A stretch of DNA of 64,000 bases from JABJGO01 sp963921245 (GTDB lineage Bacteria; Pseudomonadota; Alphaproteobacteria; Rhodospirillales; Casp-alpha2): positions 1,302,001 through 1,366,000 of the forward strand of contig CAWUEY030000001.1 in NCBI GenBank assembly GCA_963921245.4, read 5' to 3'. Both the position numbers and the translations under genes were made by a program. This document shows positions 7,585 to 16,453 of this stretch, piece after piece. Each line of letters begins with the position of its first letter. The first letter of the stretch is position 1. Under the pieces are notes generated by a model that ran no database searches, had not been told where the DNA came from, and saw only the letters and a program-made list of their open reading frames with translations.

Positions 7585-8903
7585 TGAGCGCGACATTGTT
7601 CGAAAAACAGCTCCAGCGCCCGCTCGCTGATCGGTTGCGCCCACAAACCCTGGATGAGGTTGTCGGGCAGGCGCACCTGCTGGCTTCAGCTCAGGGTGAT
7701 GTACCGGCGGGGCCGCTCAGGCGCATGTTGTCACTGGGTATGGTGGGCTCGCTCATCTTGTGGGGGCCACCGGGCACAGGGAAGACGACCATTGCCCGAT
7801 TACTTGCCGATCATACCGAGCTGGCATTTGAGCCTTTGTCTGCGGTATTTTCCGGTGTCGCGGACCTCAGAAAGGTTTTTGATCGGGCAACGGCAAATCG
7901 TCAGGCGGGCCGGTGCACGTTATTGTTTATCGACGAAATTCACCGCTTCAACCGGGCCCAGCAAGACAGCTTCCTGCCATTTGTAGAAGATGGAACGGTC
8001 GTTCTTGTAGGGGCGACGACAGAAAACCCGTCGTTTGAGCTCAACGCTGCTCTGTTGTCCCGGTGTCAGGTGCTGGTGCTCAACCGACTGGATGATGCCG
8101 CCCTTGAGCAATTGATTGTACGGGCGGAAGATGATATCGGCCATGTCCTTCCGCTCAATGATGATGCTCGAGGCGCGTTGCGCGCCATGGCTGACGGCGA
8201 CGGACGGTATCTTTTGAACCTCGTGGAAATTCTCACGCAATTTCGGGTGGAGCGGAAAATGGATGTTGCCGAACTGACCCAGGCTGTTCATAAACGCCAA
8301 CCGCTTTACGACAAATCTCGGGAAGGCCATTACAATCTGATTAGTGCTCTGCACAAATCTCTGCGCGGTTCAGACACGGATGCGGCACTCTATTGGTTTG
8401 AACGGATGGTTGAGGGCGGGGAAGATATTCATTACGTCGCCCGGCGGCTGGTAAGGTTTGCGGTCGAAGACATCGGTCTGGCCGATCCCAATGCGGTGAT
8501 ACAGGCCGCAACAGCATGGGATGTCTATGACCGGCTTGGTTCCCCTGAAGGGGAACTTGCGATTGTCCAATGCATTATCTATCTCGGCACGGCGCCGAAA
8601 TCCAATGCGGCCTACAAGGCGGAAAAGGCGGCCAGGCGCATGGCGGGGGACACCGGTTCGCTTGATCCGCCCCGGCACATTCTGAACGCGCCCACCGGCT
8701 TGATGAAGGAACTCGGTTACGGCAAGGGTTATGAGTACGATCACGACAGTACCGACGGGTTTTCGGGCCAGAACTATTTTCCCGAGACCATCAGGCGTGC
8801 CCGATTTTACGAGCCCGGTGAGCGGGGTTTTGAGCGGGAGATCGCGAAACGGATCGCGTTCTGGGATCAGAAACGGTGGGCGAGGAAGGAAGAGGATCAG
8901 TGA
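7584..8903 (+). CDS. rarA: Replication-associated recombination protein RarA (AAA+ ATPase)
   Basis: RarA is an AAA+ ATPase related to clamp loaders and RuvB that acts at stalled replication forks. The 439-residue product has Walker A GPPGTGKTT (61-69), Walker B LLFIDEIHRF (about 113-122), sensor 1 VLVGATTENPSFELN, and the C-terminal MgsA tetramerisation region with YHYVARRL-type and LDPPRHILNAPTGLMK segments. The start is GTG at 7584, one base into the preceding stop. It overlaps crcB by 4 bases, so rarA, crcB and the rluC-type gene form one coupled operon. Confidence 0.95.
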   Translation: MSATLFEKQLQRPLADRLRPQTLDEVVGQAHLLASAQGDVPAGPLRRMLSLGMVGSLILWGPPGTGKTTIARLLADHTELAFEPLSAVFSGVADLRKVFDRATANRQAGRCTLLFIDEIHRFNRAQQDSFLPFVEDGTVVLVGATTENPSFELNAALLSRCQVLVLNRLDDAALEQLIVRAEDDIGHVLPLNDDARGALRAMADGDGRYLLNLVEILTQFRVERKMDVAELTQAVHKRQPLYDKSREGHYNLISALHKSLRGSDTDAALYWFERMVEGGEDIHYVARRLVRFAVEDIGLADPNAVIQAATAWDVYDRLGSPEGELAIVQCIIYLGTAPKSNAAYKAEKAARRMAGDTGSLDPPRHILNAPTGLMKELGYGKGYEYDHDSTDGFSGQNYFPETIRRARFYEPGERGFEREIAKRIAFWDQKRWARKEEDQ

Positions 8904-9286
8904 GCGTTCATTCATTGGTGTTCGTTGCCCTGGGCGGGGCGGTTGGTGCGCTCGCTCGGTATCTGACCATGCTTGCCGTCGGACACTGGCTCGGGCAAGG
9001 GTTTCCCTGGGGGACCGTTGCGGTCAATGTGATCGGTTCGTTTGTTCTGGGGACCCTGATTGAGGCGTTCAGTCTTACCTGGTCGCCGCCTGAGTCCTTT
9101 CGCCTGTTCATGGTTGTCGGCATACTGGGCGCCTTTACGACGTTTTCGACATTTTCACTGGATGTAAGCGTATTGATGAGCCGGGGAAGTTATCTTGCTT
9201 GCGGTGGATACATAGCCGGCTCGGTGATCCTTTCCATTGCGGCGTTATTCGCGGGCATGGCCTTGTCGCGACAGGTTTTATCATGA
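8900..9286 (+). CDS. crcB: Fluoride exporter CrcB/Fluc
   Basis: CrcB (Fluc) is a small dimeric inner-membrane channel that lets toxic fluoride out. I place the start at GTG 8900, which overlaps the rarA TGA (GTGA) and gives a 128-residue protein beginning with a hydrophobic helix; a longer in-frame start would add a charged tail from rarA. Four membrane segments are visible, with the conserved Asn in GTVAVNVIGSFVLGTL and the GILGAFTTFSTFS motif that lines the pore. The stop overlaps the next ATG. Confidence 0.92.
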   Translation: MSVHSLVFVALGGAVGALARYLTMLAVGHWLGQGFPWGTVAVNVIGSFVLGTLIEAFSLTWSPPESFRLFMVVGILGAFTTFSTFSLDVSVLMSRGSYLACGGYIAGSVILSIAALFAGMALSRQVLS

Positions 9287-10284
9287 GCGGCGTTACGCTT
9301 GAATTTGTGACGGACGATGAAGACGGCATCAGGCTCGACCGGTGGTTTCGAAATCACTACCCCGGTGTTGGTCATGGCCAGTTGCAGAAGCTGCTCCGCA
9401 AGGGCCAGGTGCGGGTTGACGGTAAAAAAGCAAAGGCCAATGAGCGTTTGAGTAGCGGTCAACGGGTGCGGGTACCGCCCCATAAAACAGCGGTTAATCA
9501 ATCCTATCCCCCTTTAAAAAAGCCCAAATCACGATCCCGGGAAGATGCCCGGTTTATTGAAAGTCTTGTTATTCACCGGGATTCAAAGGTTCTTGTTCTG
9601 AACAAGCCGTCCGGGCTTGCCGTTCAGGGCGGCAGCAAGACCCGCCGCCATCTAGACGGACTTCTCAATTCCTGCAATTGCGAAACCGGTGAAAAACCAA
9701 AACTGGTTCATCGCCTCGACAAGGATACAAGTGGTGTCCTCGTTGTGGCGTTAACAGCATCGACGGCACGTCATTTCGCAGAGGCATTTCGGCAGAAAAC
9801 CGCCCGAAAACTCTACTGGGCGGCTGTTGTGGGGGTGCCTTCTCCGCTCTCCGGACGAATAGACCTCGCCCTCAGCAAAGCAGCAGGGCAGGGGCGGTGG
9901 GGACGGGAACAGGTTTTCGCCGACGATAAGCACGGCAAGCAAGCAATCACCTATTATGAAACCCTTGATCGGATTGGGCGCAAAATTTCGTGGCTGGGCC
10001 TCTTTCCACTAACGGGACGGACGCACCAGTTGCGCGCGCACACTTCGGCTCTCGGTACGCCCATCCTGGGAGATCGAAAATATGGTGGCCTTCGTGCGAT
10101 TCCAGCCATCGAAGGGATCGAGGCCAGAGTTCACCTTCATGCCCGTGCTCTCCGACTTCCACATCCCGATGGCGGTCTCTTGGACGTTATTGCGCCAATG
10201 CCGGACCATATGGATGCAACATGGCGGACGCTTGGATTTAACCAGGGTGATCATGCTGGCCCTGTCGCCTGGCCTGATCTTTGA
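9283..10284 (+). CDS. RluC/RluD-family 23S rRNA pseudouridine synthase
   Basis: The enzyme isomerises specific uridines in 23S rRNA to pseudouridine. The 333-residue product has an N-terminal S4 RNA-binding domain (about 15-70, RLDRWFRNHYPG and LLRKGQVRVDGKKAK) and the catalytic domain with HRLDKDTSGVLVVA, whose Asp in RLDKDT is the nucleophile, plus LTGRTHQLRAH and PILGDRKYGG. Start ATG 9283 overlaps the crcB stop (ATGA). RluC is more likely than RluA or RluD from the S4 domain and operon context, but I leave the symbol open. Confidence 0.9.
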   Translation: MSGVTLEFVTDDEDGIRLDRWFRNHYPGVGHGQLQKLLRKGQVRVDGKKAKANERLSSGQRVRVPPHKTAVNQSYPPLKKPKSRSREDARFIESLVIHRDSKVLVLNKPSGLAVQGGSKTRRHLDGLLNSCNCETGEKPKLVHRLDKDTSGVLVVALTASTARHFAEAFRQKTARKLYWAAVVGVPSPLSGRIDLALSKAAGQGRWGREQVFADDKHGKQAITYYETLDRIGRKISWLGLFPLTGRTHQLRAHTSALGTPILGDRKYGGLRAIPAIEGIEARVHLHARALRLPHPDGGLLDVIAPMPDHMDATWRTLGFNQGDHAGPVAWPDL

Positions 10285-10445
10285 ATGCGCTTAAACCCCG
10301 CCAGTATCCGTGATTACCATCTGCGTAAACGCTTGAGCGCATCGGGCACCAATACCGAGATCAAAACCCGGTGCAGCATTACGCTATATCATTCCCGTTG
10401 AAGGTCGCGGCTTAAGTCAATCGTTTCCTGGGCCTGATCGTAAAG

Positions 10446-10475
10446 AAAAACGCCGGAAGCTGGTCTCCCGGCGTT
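10446..10475. terminator. Bidirectional terminator between convergent genes
   Basis: AAACGCCGG pairs with CCGGCGTTT around a loop of about ten bases. Flanking A and T runs make it usable on both strands, which fits its place between the plus-strand pseudouridine synthase and the minus-strand OmpA-like gene. The rest of the 215-base spacer shows no gene. Confidence 0.8.
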
Positions 10476-10499
10476 TTGTTTCGGGTATTGTTTGAGTAG

Positions 10500-11363
10500 C
10501 TATCGAGACAACTCGATTACCACAAGACGGTTTTTCGCTTCCCTGACGCCGTCGCCGGTTTCAACCATCAACATGTCTTCACCGAGCGAAGACATATAGA
10601 TGCTGGCCGCGACACCGGCATCACCGAGCGCTTTCCCCACGGCCGAGACACGTGCCAGAGCCAGGTCATCGTTGTAGTCCGAGGAACCGGAGGAATCCGT
10701 ATGACCCGTAATATTGATCTCGCCATTTTCATCAGCGGCGATTTCATGGGAAGCCAGGGCTTCGATCAGCGCCAGGGCAGACGAGTCCAGTTCGGCGCTG
10801 TTGAAGCCGAAATACACCATAAACGGACCAGCACTCATTGCCATGGCCATTTGCTCCATGAACATATCTTCGTCAGACGCCATCAGTGCATCCATGGCGG
10901 CATCGAAATCATCACGGCACAACGCGATATGTTCAGGTTGAATATTTTCCTCCAGCTCCTGGAGCCAGCAGTCAAAAGACGTCTGGGCGATAGCGGCGGT
11001 TGTCGGGTTATGAAGGCGCGCACTTTCAAGGGCTTCCATCAGGTCGTCGCGGGCAACATTGAGAACGATCCGGGAATCTTCAGGGATTTGCCGGTCTTCG
11101 ACCATCTGCGGATCAGGGAGAAAAGCCCCTTCATTGGCAGCATCGGCGGCGACTTGGGCCTTACCCGCGAAGAACATGGCGTCATCCCAGTCCTGCTCAC
11201 CAGCTTCCTCATATGCCAATCTCATGTATTGACCATGCAAGGATTCTGCGAACGGCCAACTGGCAATTTCCTGATTGTTGATAGCATTCAGATCATAGGC
11301 CGAACACGCCGCCATCAAGGGCAATGCCGCCGCTACACCGGAAATTTTTTTAAGAATTTTCAT
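10500..11363 (-). CDS. OmpA-family lipoprotein
   Basis: The 287-residue product probably anchors in the outer membrane by lipid and binds peptidoglycan. A lipobox LMAAC ends a signal peptide of about 19 residues. The C-terminal OmpA-like domain (about 185-287) has FGFNSAELDSSAL, ITGHTDSSGSSDYNDDLALAR and REAKNRLVVIEL, with the Asp and Arg expected for diaminopimelate contact. The middle (25-180) is acidic and not recognised. The ATG at 11363 is preferred because GAGGAGG lies 8 bases upstream; a GTG three codons earlier is too close to it. Confidence 0.85.
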   Translation of the reverse strand: MKILKKISGVAAALPLMAACSAYDLNAINNQEIASWPFAESLHGQYMRLAYEEAGEQDWDDAMFFAGKAQVAADAANEGAFLPDPQMVEDRQIPEDSRIVLNVARDDLMEALESARLHNPTTAAIAQTSFDCWLQELEENIQPEHIALCRDDFDAAMDALMASDEDMFMEQMAMAMSAGPFMVYFGFNSAELDSSALALIEALASHEIAADENGEINITGHTDSSGSSDYNDDLALARVSAVGKALGDAGVAASIYMSSLGEDMLMVETGDGVREAKNRLVVIELSR

Positions 11364-11491
11364 TACTTCCACCTCCTCGGGTTGTCATACGAAGTGCCGA
11401 CGCATTGTTTTGAGGCCTCGTCACCCAGTCTGGATCATATTAAACACTGAAAAATGCTGTTTGCAAATTAGTAATCAGCATTTGTGACGTG

Positions 11492-11515
11492 TATACATAC
11501 GCATATACATACGCA
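11492..11515. repeat. Perfect 12-bp tandem duplication in a divergent intergenic region
   Basis: TATACATACGCA occurs twice in tandem. It lies in the 336-base gap between the divergent ompA-like and asmA-family genes, about 130 bases upstream of the lipoprotein start. It could be a binding site pair or a random duplication. I see no gene in the gap. Confidence 0.8.
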
Positions 11516-11699
11516 AAAGGGCAATACGGAACGGATTGCCGGGTCATTTCGAGACCATTCGACCCGCCCCTGTCGCGGCAAGAGACGTAAACCGGGGATA
11601 CCGCGAAAGCCGGGAGTTGCCTGCAACGGGTGCCTGTGCTGTGATTGAGATGTTCTCGGTGTTATCATCGGCACTGTCGGCTTTGTGGAAGGAAGAAAA

Positions 11700-13778
11700 A
11701 TGAAAAAGGTTTATCGGATCGGGGTTGGACTGGGGGTTCTGCTGGTTGCGGGCGTGGTTGCGGTTGTTGCGATCCTCATGTCCACGGACTTCAATGTATA
11801 CAAGGACTTGTTGGCCGAAAAAGTCGAGGAAGCCACAGGTCGCAAGCTGACCATTTCCGGAAATCTGGATCTTGCGCTCTCGTTAACGCCTTCAATTGCG
11901 GTTCAGGGGGTAGCTTTTGAGAACGCTCCATGGGGCAGTGACGAAACCATGATAAAGATTGATGAGCTGGCCGCCGAAGTTGAACTGGTTCCGCTGATCA
12001 GCGGCGATGTTGAGGTTAAGCGGGTTCTTTTGCGCGGCGTGGATATTCTTCTGGAAACCTCTTCAACCGGGAAGGGGAACTGGGAATTTGACCCTCAGGG
12101 AGACGAACACGAGGAGACCACAGAAAGTCCATCCGGTGATGGTTCAATTCCGGTCGTCAATGATTTACACGTTTCCGATGTGCGTATTCGCTATCTGGAG
12201 ACTCAAGCCGGGGTAGAGCACGCACTGGTCCTGGAAACCATGACCTTGCGGGCACCAAGCCGAAGCGCTCCTTTGGAGCTCAATCTCGACGCCGTGTATA
12301 ACTCGGAAACGGTATCACTGTCGGGTACTCTGGGGTCTCTTAGCGCCCTTCGCGGGAACGATATGCTCCCGCTGAAACTGGATTTATCATTGCTGGGGGC
12401 GTCGGTCGTGCTGGATGGCACCGTCAAATCGCCGCGGCAAGCAAAAGGCTTCAATCTGGGGTTCGAGGTGGCGGGTGACAATATCGCCGATACCCTGAAA
12501 CGGGCCATGGTCATGAGTGGGGCGGGAAGCCAGTCACCCTTGCCCGCCAATCCGATAAAAATGTCCGGTGCCGTTCGGGATGTTCCCGGCGGGTTTGCGA
12601 TTGACGGCTTGCAACTGACCCTGGGGGATAGCGATGCCGCCGGCAATGTCGCGCTTGGTCTGGATGGTGTGCGCCCGCGTGTGACCGCAGATTTGTCGTC
12701 CAACCGATTTGACGTGGCGGATGTTCAGGCCGCCGGGCAGTCTAACGAGGATACCACGGATCAACAAGCGGACGACGGGCGGGTTTTCCCGAACAACCCA
12801 CTGGCGCTGGGCGGCCTGAAGGCGGTTGATGCCGATCTTGTCCTTTCTGCAAAACAAATCGTCGTAAACGGCATGAACCTCATGAACACGGAGACCAATC
12901 TTTCCCTGAAAAACGGTCACCTGAAAATCTCGGATTTCGGGATGGATTTCGGTGGCGGGCGGGTTGACGGTCTGGCGGACCTGAACAGCTCTGAGCAGCC
13001 CCTGATACTGACTATGGATGTCCAGGGCTCAGACATTGATTATGGTCGGATTGTCGAAGACATGACCGGTAAAAAAATGCTGGAAGGCTCTCTCGATCTG
13101 TCCCTTGATGCTAAAGGGCAGGGGGGATCCGTCCGCTCGCTGATGGCCGGTCTTGATGGGAAGCTTCGAGTAGTCAGTAAAAAAGGCCGTATTGATAGCG
13201 GTGCGCTGGCCCTGTTATCCGGTTCTTTAGCCGGGGTTCTGGGTGACGGTGGGGCCAATGAAATCCGCTGTGCCGTGGTCGATTTTGATATCGTTGATGG
13301 TATCGCCACCAGCAAGGCGACCGTTTTTGAAACAGGGGGGCTGTCCGTCGTCGGGGTGGGCAAAATCAACCTGAAAGACGAAACTCTTGATCTTTATTTT
13401 GACCCGCGGGCGAAAAATCCTTCCCTCCTATCGGTTGCCGAGGTGGGGATAGTCGCGGGCGGCACCCTCAAAGACCCGACCTTCAGGCCGGACGCTGGTG
13501 ATGTGGTGAAGGGGGCTGCGGAGATCGCAGCGGGCATTGCAACAGGCGGCATTTCGCTACTTGTGGAGTCAATCCTGGATAGTGCGGTTTCGGTGATAGA
13601 CAAGACTGATTATTGTGCGCTGGCGCTGGCCGGAAAACCGTTGCGGCCTGACCCTGCGGCACAATCCGAATCATCTTCTGAAAGCGCCGGACAGCAACCC
13701 GAAACACCCCCGGCACAAGGGCAGAACGACAGCGGAGACGCCGTGGAGGGATTGCTGAACAGTCTCTTCGGAAACTGA
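11700..13778 (+). CDS. AsmA-family protein
   Basis: AsmA-like proteins span the periplasm from an N-terminal inner-membrane anchor and are linked to outer-membrane lipid transport. The 692-residue product has one N-terminal helix (about 8-30, GVLLVAGVVAVVAILM), then the family start FNVYKDLLAEKVEEATGRKLTISG and IAVQGVAFENAPWGS. The C-terminal AsmA domain includes LDLSLDAKGQGGSVRSLMAGLDGKL and KDPTFRPDAG. The tail (650-692) is Ser/Gln/Pro-rich. ATG 11700 follows GGAAGGA. It reads away from the OmpA-like gene. Confidence 0.9.
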   Translation: MKKVYRIGVGLGVLLVAGVVAVVAILMSTDFNVYKDLLAEKVEEATGRKLTISGNLDLALSLTPSIAVQGVAFENAPWGSDETMIKIDELAAEVELVPLISGDVEVKRVLLRGVDILLETSSTGKGNWEFDPQGDEHEETTESPSGDGSIPVVNDLHVSDVRIRYLETQAGVEHALVLETMTLRAPSRSAPLELNLDAVYNSETVSLSGTLGSLSALRGNDMLPLKLDLSLLGASVVLDGTVKSPRQAKGFNLGFEVAGDNIADTLKRAMVMSGAGSQSPLPANPIKMSGAVRDVPGGFAIDGLQLTLGDSDAAGNVALGLDGVRPRVTADLSSNRFDVADVQAAGQSNEDTTDQQADDGRVFPNNPLALGGLKAVDADLVLSAKQIVVNGMNLMNTETNLSLKNGHLKISDFGMDFGGGRVDGLADLNSSEQPLILTMDVQGSDIDYGRIVEDMTGKKMLEGSLDLSLDAKGQGGSVRSLMAGLDGKLRVVSKKGRIDSGALALLSGSLAGVLGDGGANEIRCAVVDFDIVDGIATSKATVFETGGLSVVGVGKINLKDETLDLYFDPRAKNPSLLSVAEVGIVAGGTLKDPTFRPDAGDVVKGAAEIAAGIATGGISLLVESILDSAVSVIDKTDYCALALAGKPLRPDPAAQSESSSESAGQQPETPPAQGQNDSGDAVEGLLNSLFGN

Positions 13779-13811
13779 TCTGGCGTTATCACTGAGACGG
13801 GGCGCTCGATT

Positions 13812-14507
13812 GTGAAGCGGTTCTATGAAGACGTCCGGGCCGTAGCGGTTGACGGAAACTGGTCCATTGCGCTCGATAACCGGTCCCTTAAGACACCGGA
13901 CAAAAACGATTTGATCCTGCCAACCCGTGCATTGGCGGCGGCCATCGCCGGGGAATGGCGCGGACAGGGCGATGACGTCGATCTTTCATCCATGCCGTTG
14001 TCCGGCTTCGCCAATGCGGCCCTGGACCGGGTCGTGCCAAACCGCAAAATGTTTGTGGATCAGCTTGCCCGATACGCACAATCAGACCTGCTGTGTTACC
14101 GCGCCGTTGACCCGGAAGACCTGCGCGAGCGACAGGCCGCGATTTGGCAGCCTGTCCTTGACTGGGCCGCCGATGCGGTTGGACATCCGTTCTCGGTGAG
14201 CGCCGGGATAATCCATGTGGATCAACCGCGGGCGTGTATTGACGGTATTCGCGCTTTGGCGCGGGCCTTGGCGGACTTTGAATTGACGGCTCTCTGTCAT
14301 CTGGCGGGCTCCCTGGGCTCCGTTGTTCTGGCCTTTGCCGTCTCAGAGGGTCATTTGAATGCGGATGAAGCCTTTCAGGCCTCTATTCTTGATGAGCTTT
14401 ATCAAGAAGAAAAATGGGGTACGGACCGTGACGCCCTGAACCGGCGAAGCGGTTTGGAAAGCGAGGTTCGGGACGCGGCGCGATTTTTGGCACTGGTGCG
14501 GACGTAA
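13812..14507 (+). CDS. ATP12-family F1-ATPase assembly chaperone
   Basis: ATP12 protects the F1 alpha subunit during ATP synthase assembly in mitochondria and is conserved in alphaproteobacteria. The 231-residue product opens KRFYEDVRAVAVDGNWSIALD, then RSLKTPDKNDLILP, AIAGEWRGQGDDVDLSSMPLS and a C-terminal segment with EEKWGTDRDALNRR. The start is GTG 13812. Many relatives have an RluC-type synthase and a HAD hydrolase just upstream; here the ompA-like and asmA genes intervene. A weak AT-only hairpin follows at about 14544-14561. Confidence 0.92.
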   Translation: MKRFYEDVRAVAVDGNWSIALDNRSLKTPDKNDLILPTRALAAAIAGEWRGQGDDVDLSSMPLSGFANAALDRVVPNRKMFVDQLARYAQSDLLCYRAVDPEDLRERQAAIWQPVLDWAADAVGHPFSVSAGIIHVDQPRACIDGIRALARALADFELTALCHLAGSLGSVVLAFAVSEGHLNADEAFQASILDELYQEEKWGTDRDALNRRSGLESEVRDAARFLALVRT

Positions 14508-14623
14508 GAGTCTAACGCCTTGCAAAAACTCACTATATCACTGGAAAACTGCGGTTTTTTCTGGCTAGACCCGGCGAAGCCCCGTAGATTAGGGGTCTCT
14601 GACCAATAGCACTTGAGACAGCC

Positions 14624-16156
14624 ATGCATGAGATCATTCAGAAACTCGAAGAAAAGCGCGAACAGGCCCGCCTAGGCGGTGGTATTCGCCGCATCGACGC
14701 CCAGCACAGCAAAGGCAAGCTGACTGCGCGCGAGCGCATTGAAGTGCTTCTGGACCCGGGCTCTTTTGAAGAGTGGGACATGTTTGTCGAGCATCGTTGT
14801 AGGGATTTTGGCATGTCGAACGTCTCCATCCCCGGCGACGGCGTTGTCACAGGGTTCGGGACCATCAATGGTCGCCTGATTTTTGTATTCAGCCAGGATT
14901 TCACCGTGTTTGGCGGCTCTCTATCCGCTTCCCATGCCCAGAAAATCGCCAAGATCATGGACCAGGCCATGAATGTCGGTGCGCCGGTGATCGGTCTCAA
15001 TGACTCGGGCGGTGCGCGTATTCAGGAGGGCGTGGACTCCCTCGCAGGCTACGCCGAAGTGTTTCAGCGCAACGTTCTTGGCTCAGGCGTTATCCCCCAG
15101 ATTTCCATGATCATGGGTCCCTGCGCCGGTGGGGCGGTTTATTCGCCGGCCATGACCGATTTCATCTTCATGGTCGAGGACACGTCCTACATGTTCGTGA
15201 CCGGTCCCGATGTGGTGAAAACGGTGACCCATGAGGAAGTTACCGCCGAAGGTCTGGGCGGGGCGAGCACGCACACATCGAAATCAGGGGTTGCGGACAA
15301 AGCCTTCAGGGATGATGTGGAAGCGTTGCTGTCGCTGCGCCGGTTCGTCGATTTCCTGCCCGCCAACAACACGGAAAAACCGCCGGTTCGCCCGACACCC
15401 GATGAAGCCAACCGGGTGGAATATTCCCTGGATACCCTAATTCCCGACAATCCCAACAAGCCCTACGACATGAAGGAGTTAATCCTGAAGGTTGTTGATG
15501 AGGCGGATTTCTTCGAGATCCAGCCCAGTTACGCCGGAAACATTATCGTCGGGTTTGCCCGCATGGAAGGCAGCACCGTCGGTATTGTCGCCAACCAGCC
15601 CATGGTTCTCGCCGGGTGTCTGGATATCAATTCATCGGTTAAGGCGGCCCGCTTTGTCCGGTTCTGCGATTGCTTCAATATTCCCATCGTCACCTTTGTG
15701 GATGTGCCGGGTTTCATGCCGGGAACGTCCCAGGAATATGGCGGAATAATCAAGCATGGCGCCAAACTGCTCTATGCCTTCATCGAGGCAACGGTGCCCA
15801 AGGTCACGGTGATCACCCGGAAAGCCTATGGCGGGGCCTACGATGTGATGAGTTCCAAGCACCTGCGCGGTGACGTGAATTTCGCCTGGCCAACGGCCGA
15901 AATCGCGGTCATGGGCCCGAAAGGCGCGGTGGAGATCATTTTCCGGCAGGACATTGGCGACCCGGCCAAGATCGAAGCCCGGACAGAAGAATACAGATCC
16001 CGTTTTGCCAATCCGTTTGTTGCCGGAAACCGGGGCTTTATCGACGATGTGATCATGCCGCACAACACACGCAGGCGAATTTGCCGGAGCCTGCGCATGT
16101 TGAGCAACAAAAAGCTGGAAAATCCATGGAAAAAACACGGCAACATGCCGTTGTAA
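14624..16156 (+). CDS. pccB: Propionyl-CoA carboxylase beta subunit (carboxyltransferase)
   Basis: The subunit transfers CO2 from biotin to propionyl-CoA, giving methylmalonyl-CoA. The 510-residue protein has the family's N-terminal KLTARERIEVLLDPGSFEEWD, the first oxyanion region NDSGGARIQEGVDSLAGYAE, MGPCAGGAVYSPAMTDFIFM, and the second domain with DVPGFMPGTSQEYGGIIKHGAKLLYA and KAYGGAYDVMSSKHL. This is the propionyl-CoA-preferring pattern more than acetyl-CoA carboxylase AccAD. It precedes the alpha subunit gene pccA by one small ORF. Confidence 0.95.
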   Translation: MHEIIQKLEEKREQARLGGGIRRIDAQHSKGKLTARERIEVLLDPGSFEEWDMFVEHRCRDFGMSNVSIPGDGVVTGFGTINGRLIFVFSQDFTVFGGSLSASHAQKIAKIMDQAMNVGAPVIGLNDSGGARIQEGVDSLAGYAEVFQRNVLGSGVIPQISMIMGPCAGGAVYSPAMTDFIFMVEDTSYMFVTGPDVVKTVTHEEVTAEGLGGASTHTSKSGVADKAFRDDVEALLSLRRFVDFLPANNTEKPPVRPTPDEANRVEYSLDTLIPDNPNKPYDMKELILKVVDEADFFEIQPSYAGNIIVGFARMEGSTVGIVANQPMVLAGCLDINSSVKAARFVRFCDCFNIPIVTFVDVPGFMPGTSQEYGGIIKHGAKLLYAFIEATVPKVTVITRKAYGGAYDVMSSKHLRGDVNFAWPTAEIAVMGPKGAVEIIFRQDIGDPAKIEARTEEYRSRFANPFVAGNRGFIDDVIMPHNTRRRICRSLRMLSNKKLENPWKKHGNMPL

Positions 16157-16159
16157 ACC

Positions 16160-16438
16160 GTGACACAACGGATGGTTCAGCCGATGACCCGAACAATTGA
16201 CCATGACACCACGCGCGAAAGGCCGAAAACGGATGCCCACAGGCGTCTGAGAGGTTTTGCCATCCATATGATCCTCTACGGCGGGGTCATGGTGGCCTGT
16301 GTTATGGTCAACGTGCTGATGACGCCAGGCGCGTGGTGGTTCCCATTCCCCCTGGTGCTGTGGGGGGCGCCGCTGGCGCTTCACGCGGCCTATGTCATGG
16401 GACTGATCCGGCCCTATAAAAAATCAGCAGATGAGTAG
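16160..16438 (+). CDS. Small 2TM-domain membrane protein
   Basis: The product (up to 92 residues) has two predicted membrane helices (about 32-52 and 60-80) and matches the 2TM domain pattern, with LRGFAIHMILYGGVMVACVMVNVLM, WWFPFPLVLWGAPLALHAAYV. The start is uncertain: GTG at 16160, three bases after pccB, or ATG at 16172 or 16184. It sits between pccB and pccA on the same strand and is probably co-transcribed. Its role in the carboxylase locus is unknown. Confidence 0.75.
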   Translation: MTQRMVQPMTRTIDHDTTRERPKTDAHRRLRGFAIHMILYGGVMVACVMVNVLMTPGAWWFPFPLVLWGAPLALHAAYVMGLIRPYKKSADE

Positions 16439-16453
16439 AGGTCGAGCGCGCCG

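Noticed and set aside
10701..11450. Long plus-strand ORF opposite the OmpA-like lipoprotein
   Set aside because: It is a shadow frame: the minus strand has a signal peptide, lipobox and OmpA motifs, while this frame has unnatural composition.
15632..16384. Minus-strand ORF opposite the 3' end of pccB and the 2TM gene
   Set aside because: Rich in His and Arg, no motif, and fully opposite conserved carboxyltransferase codons.
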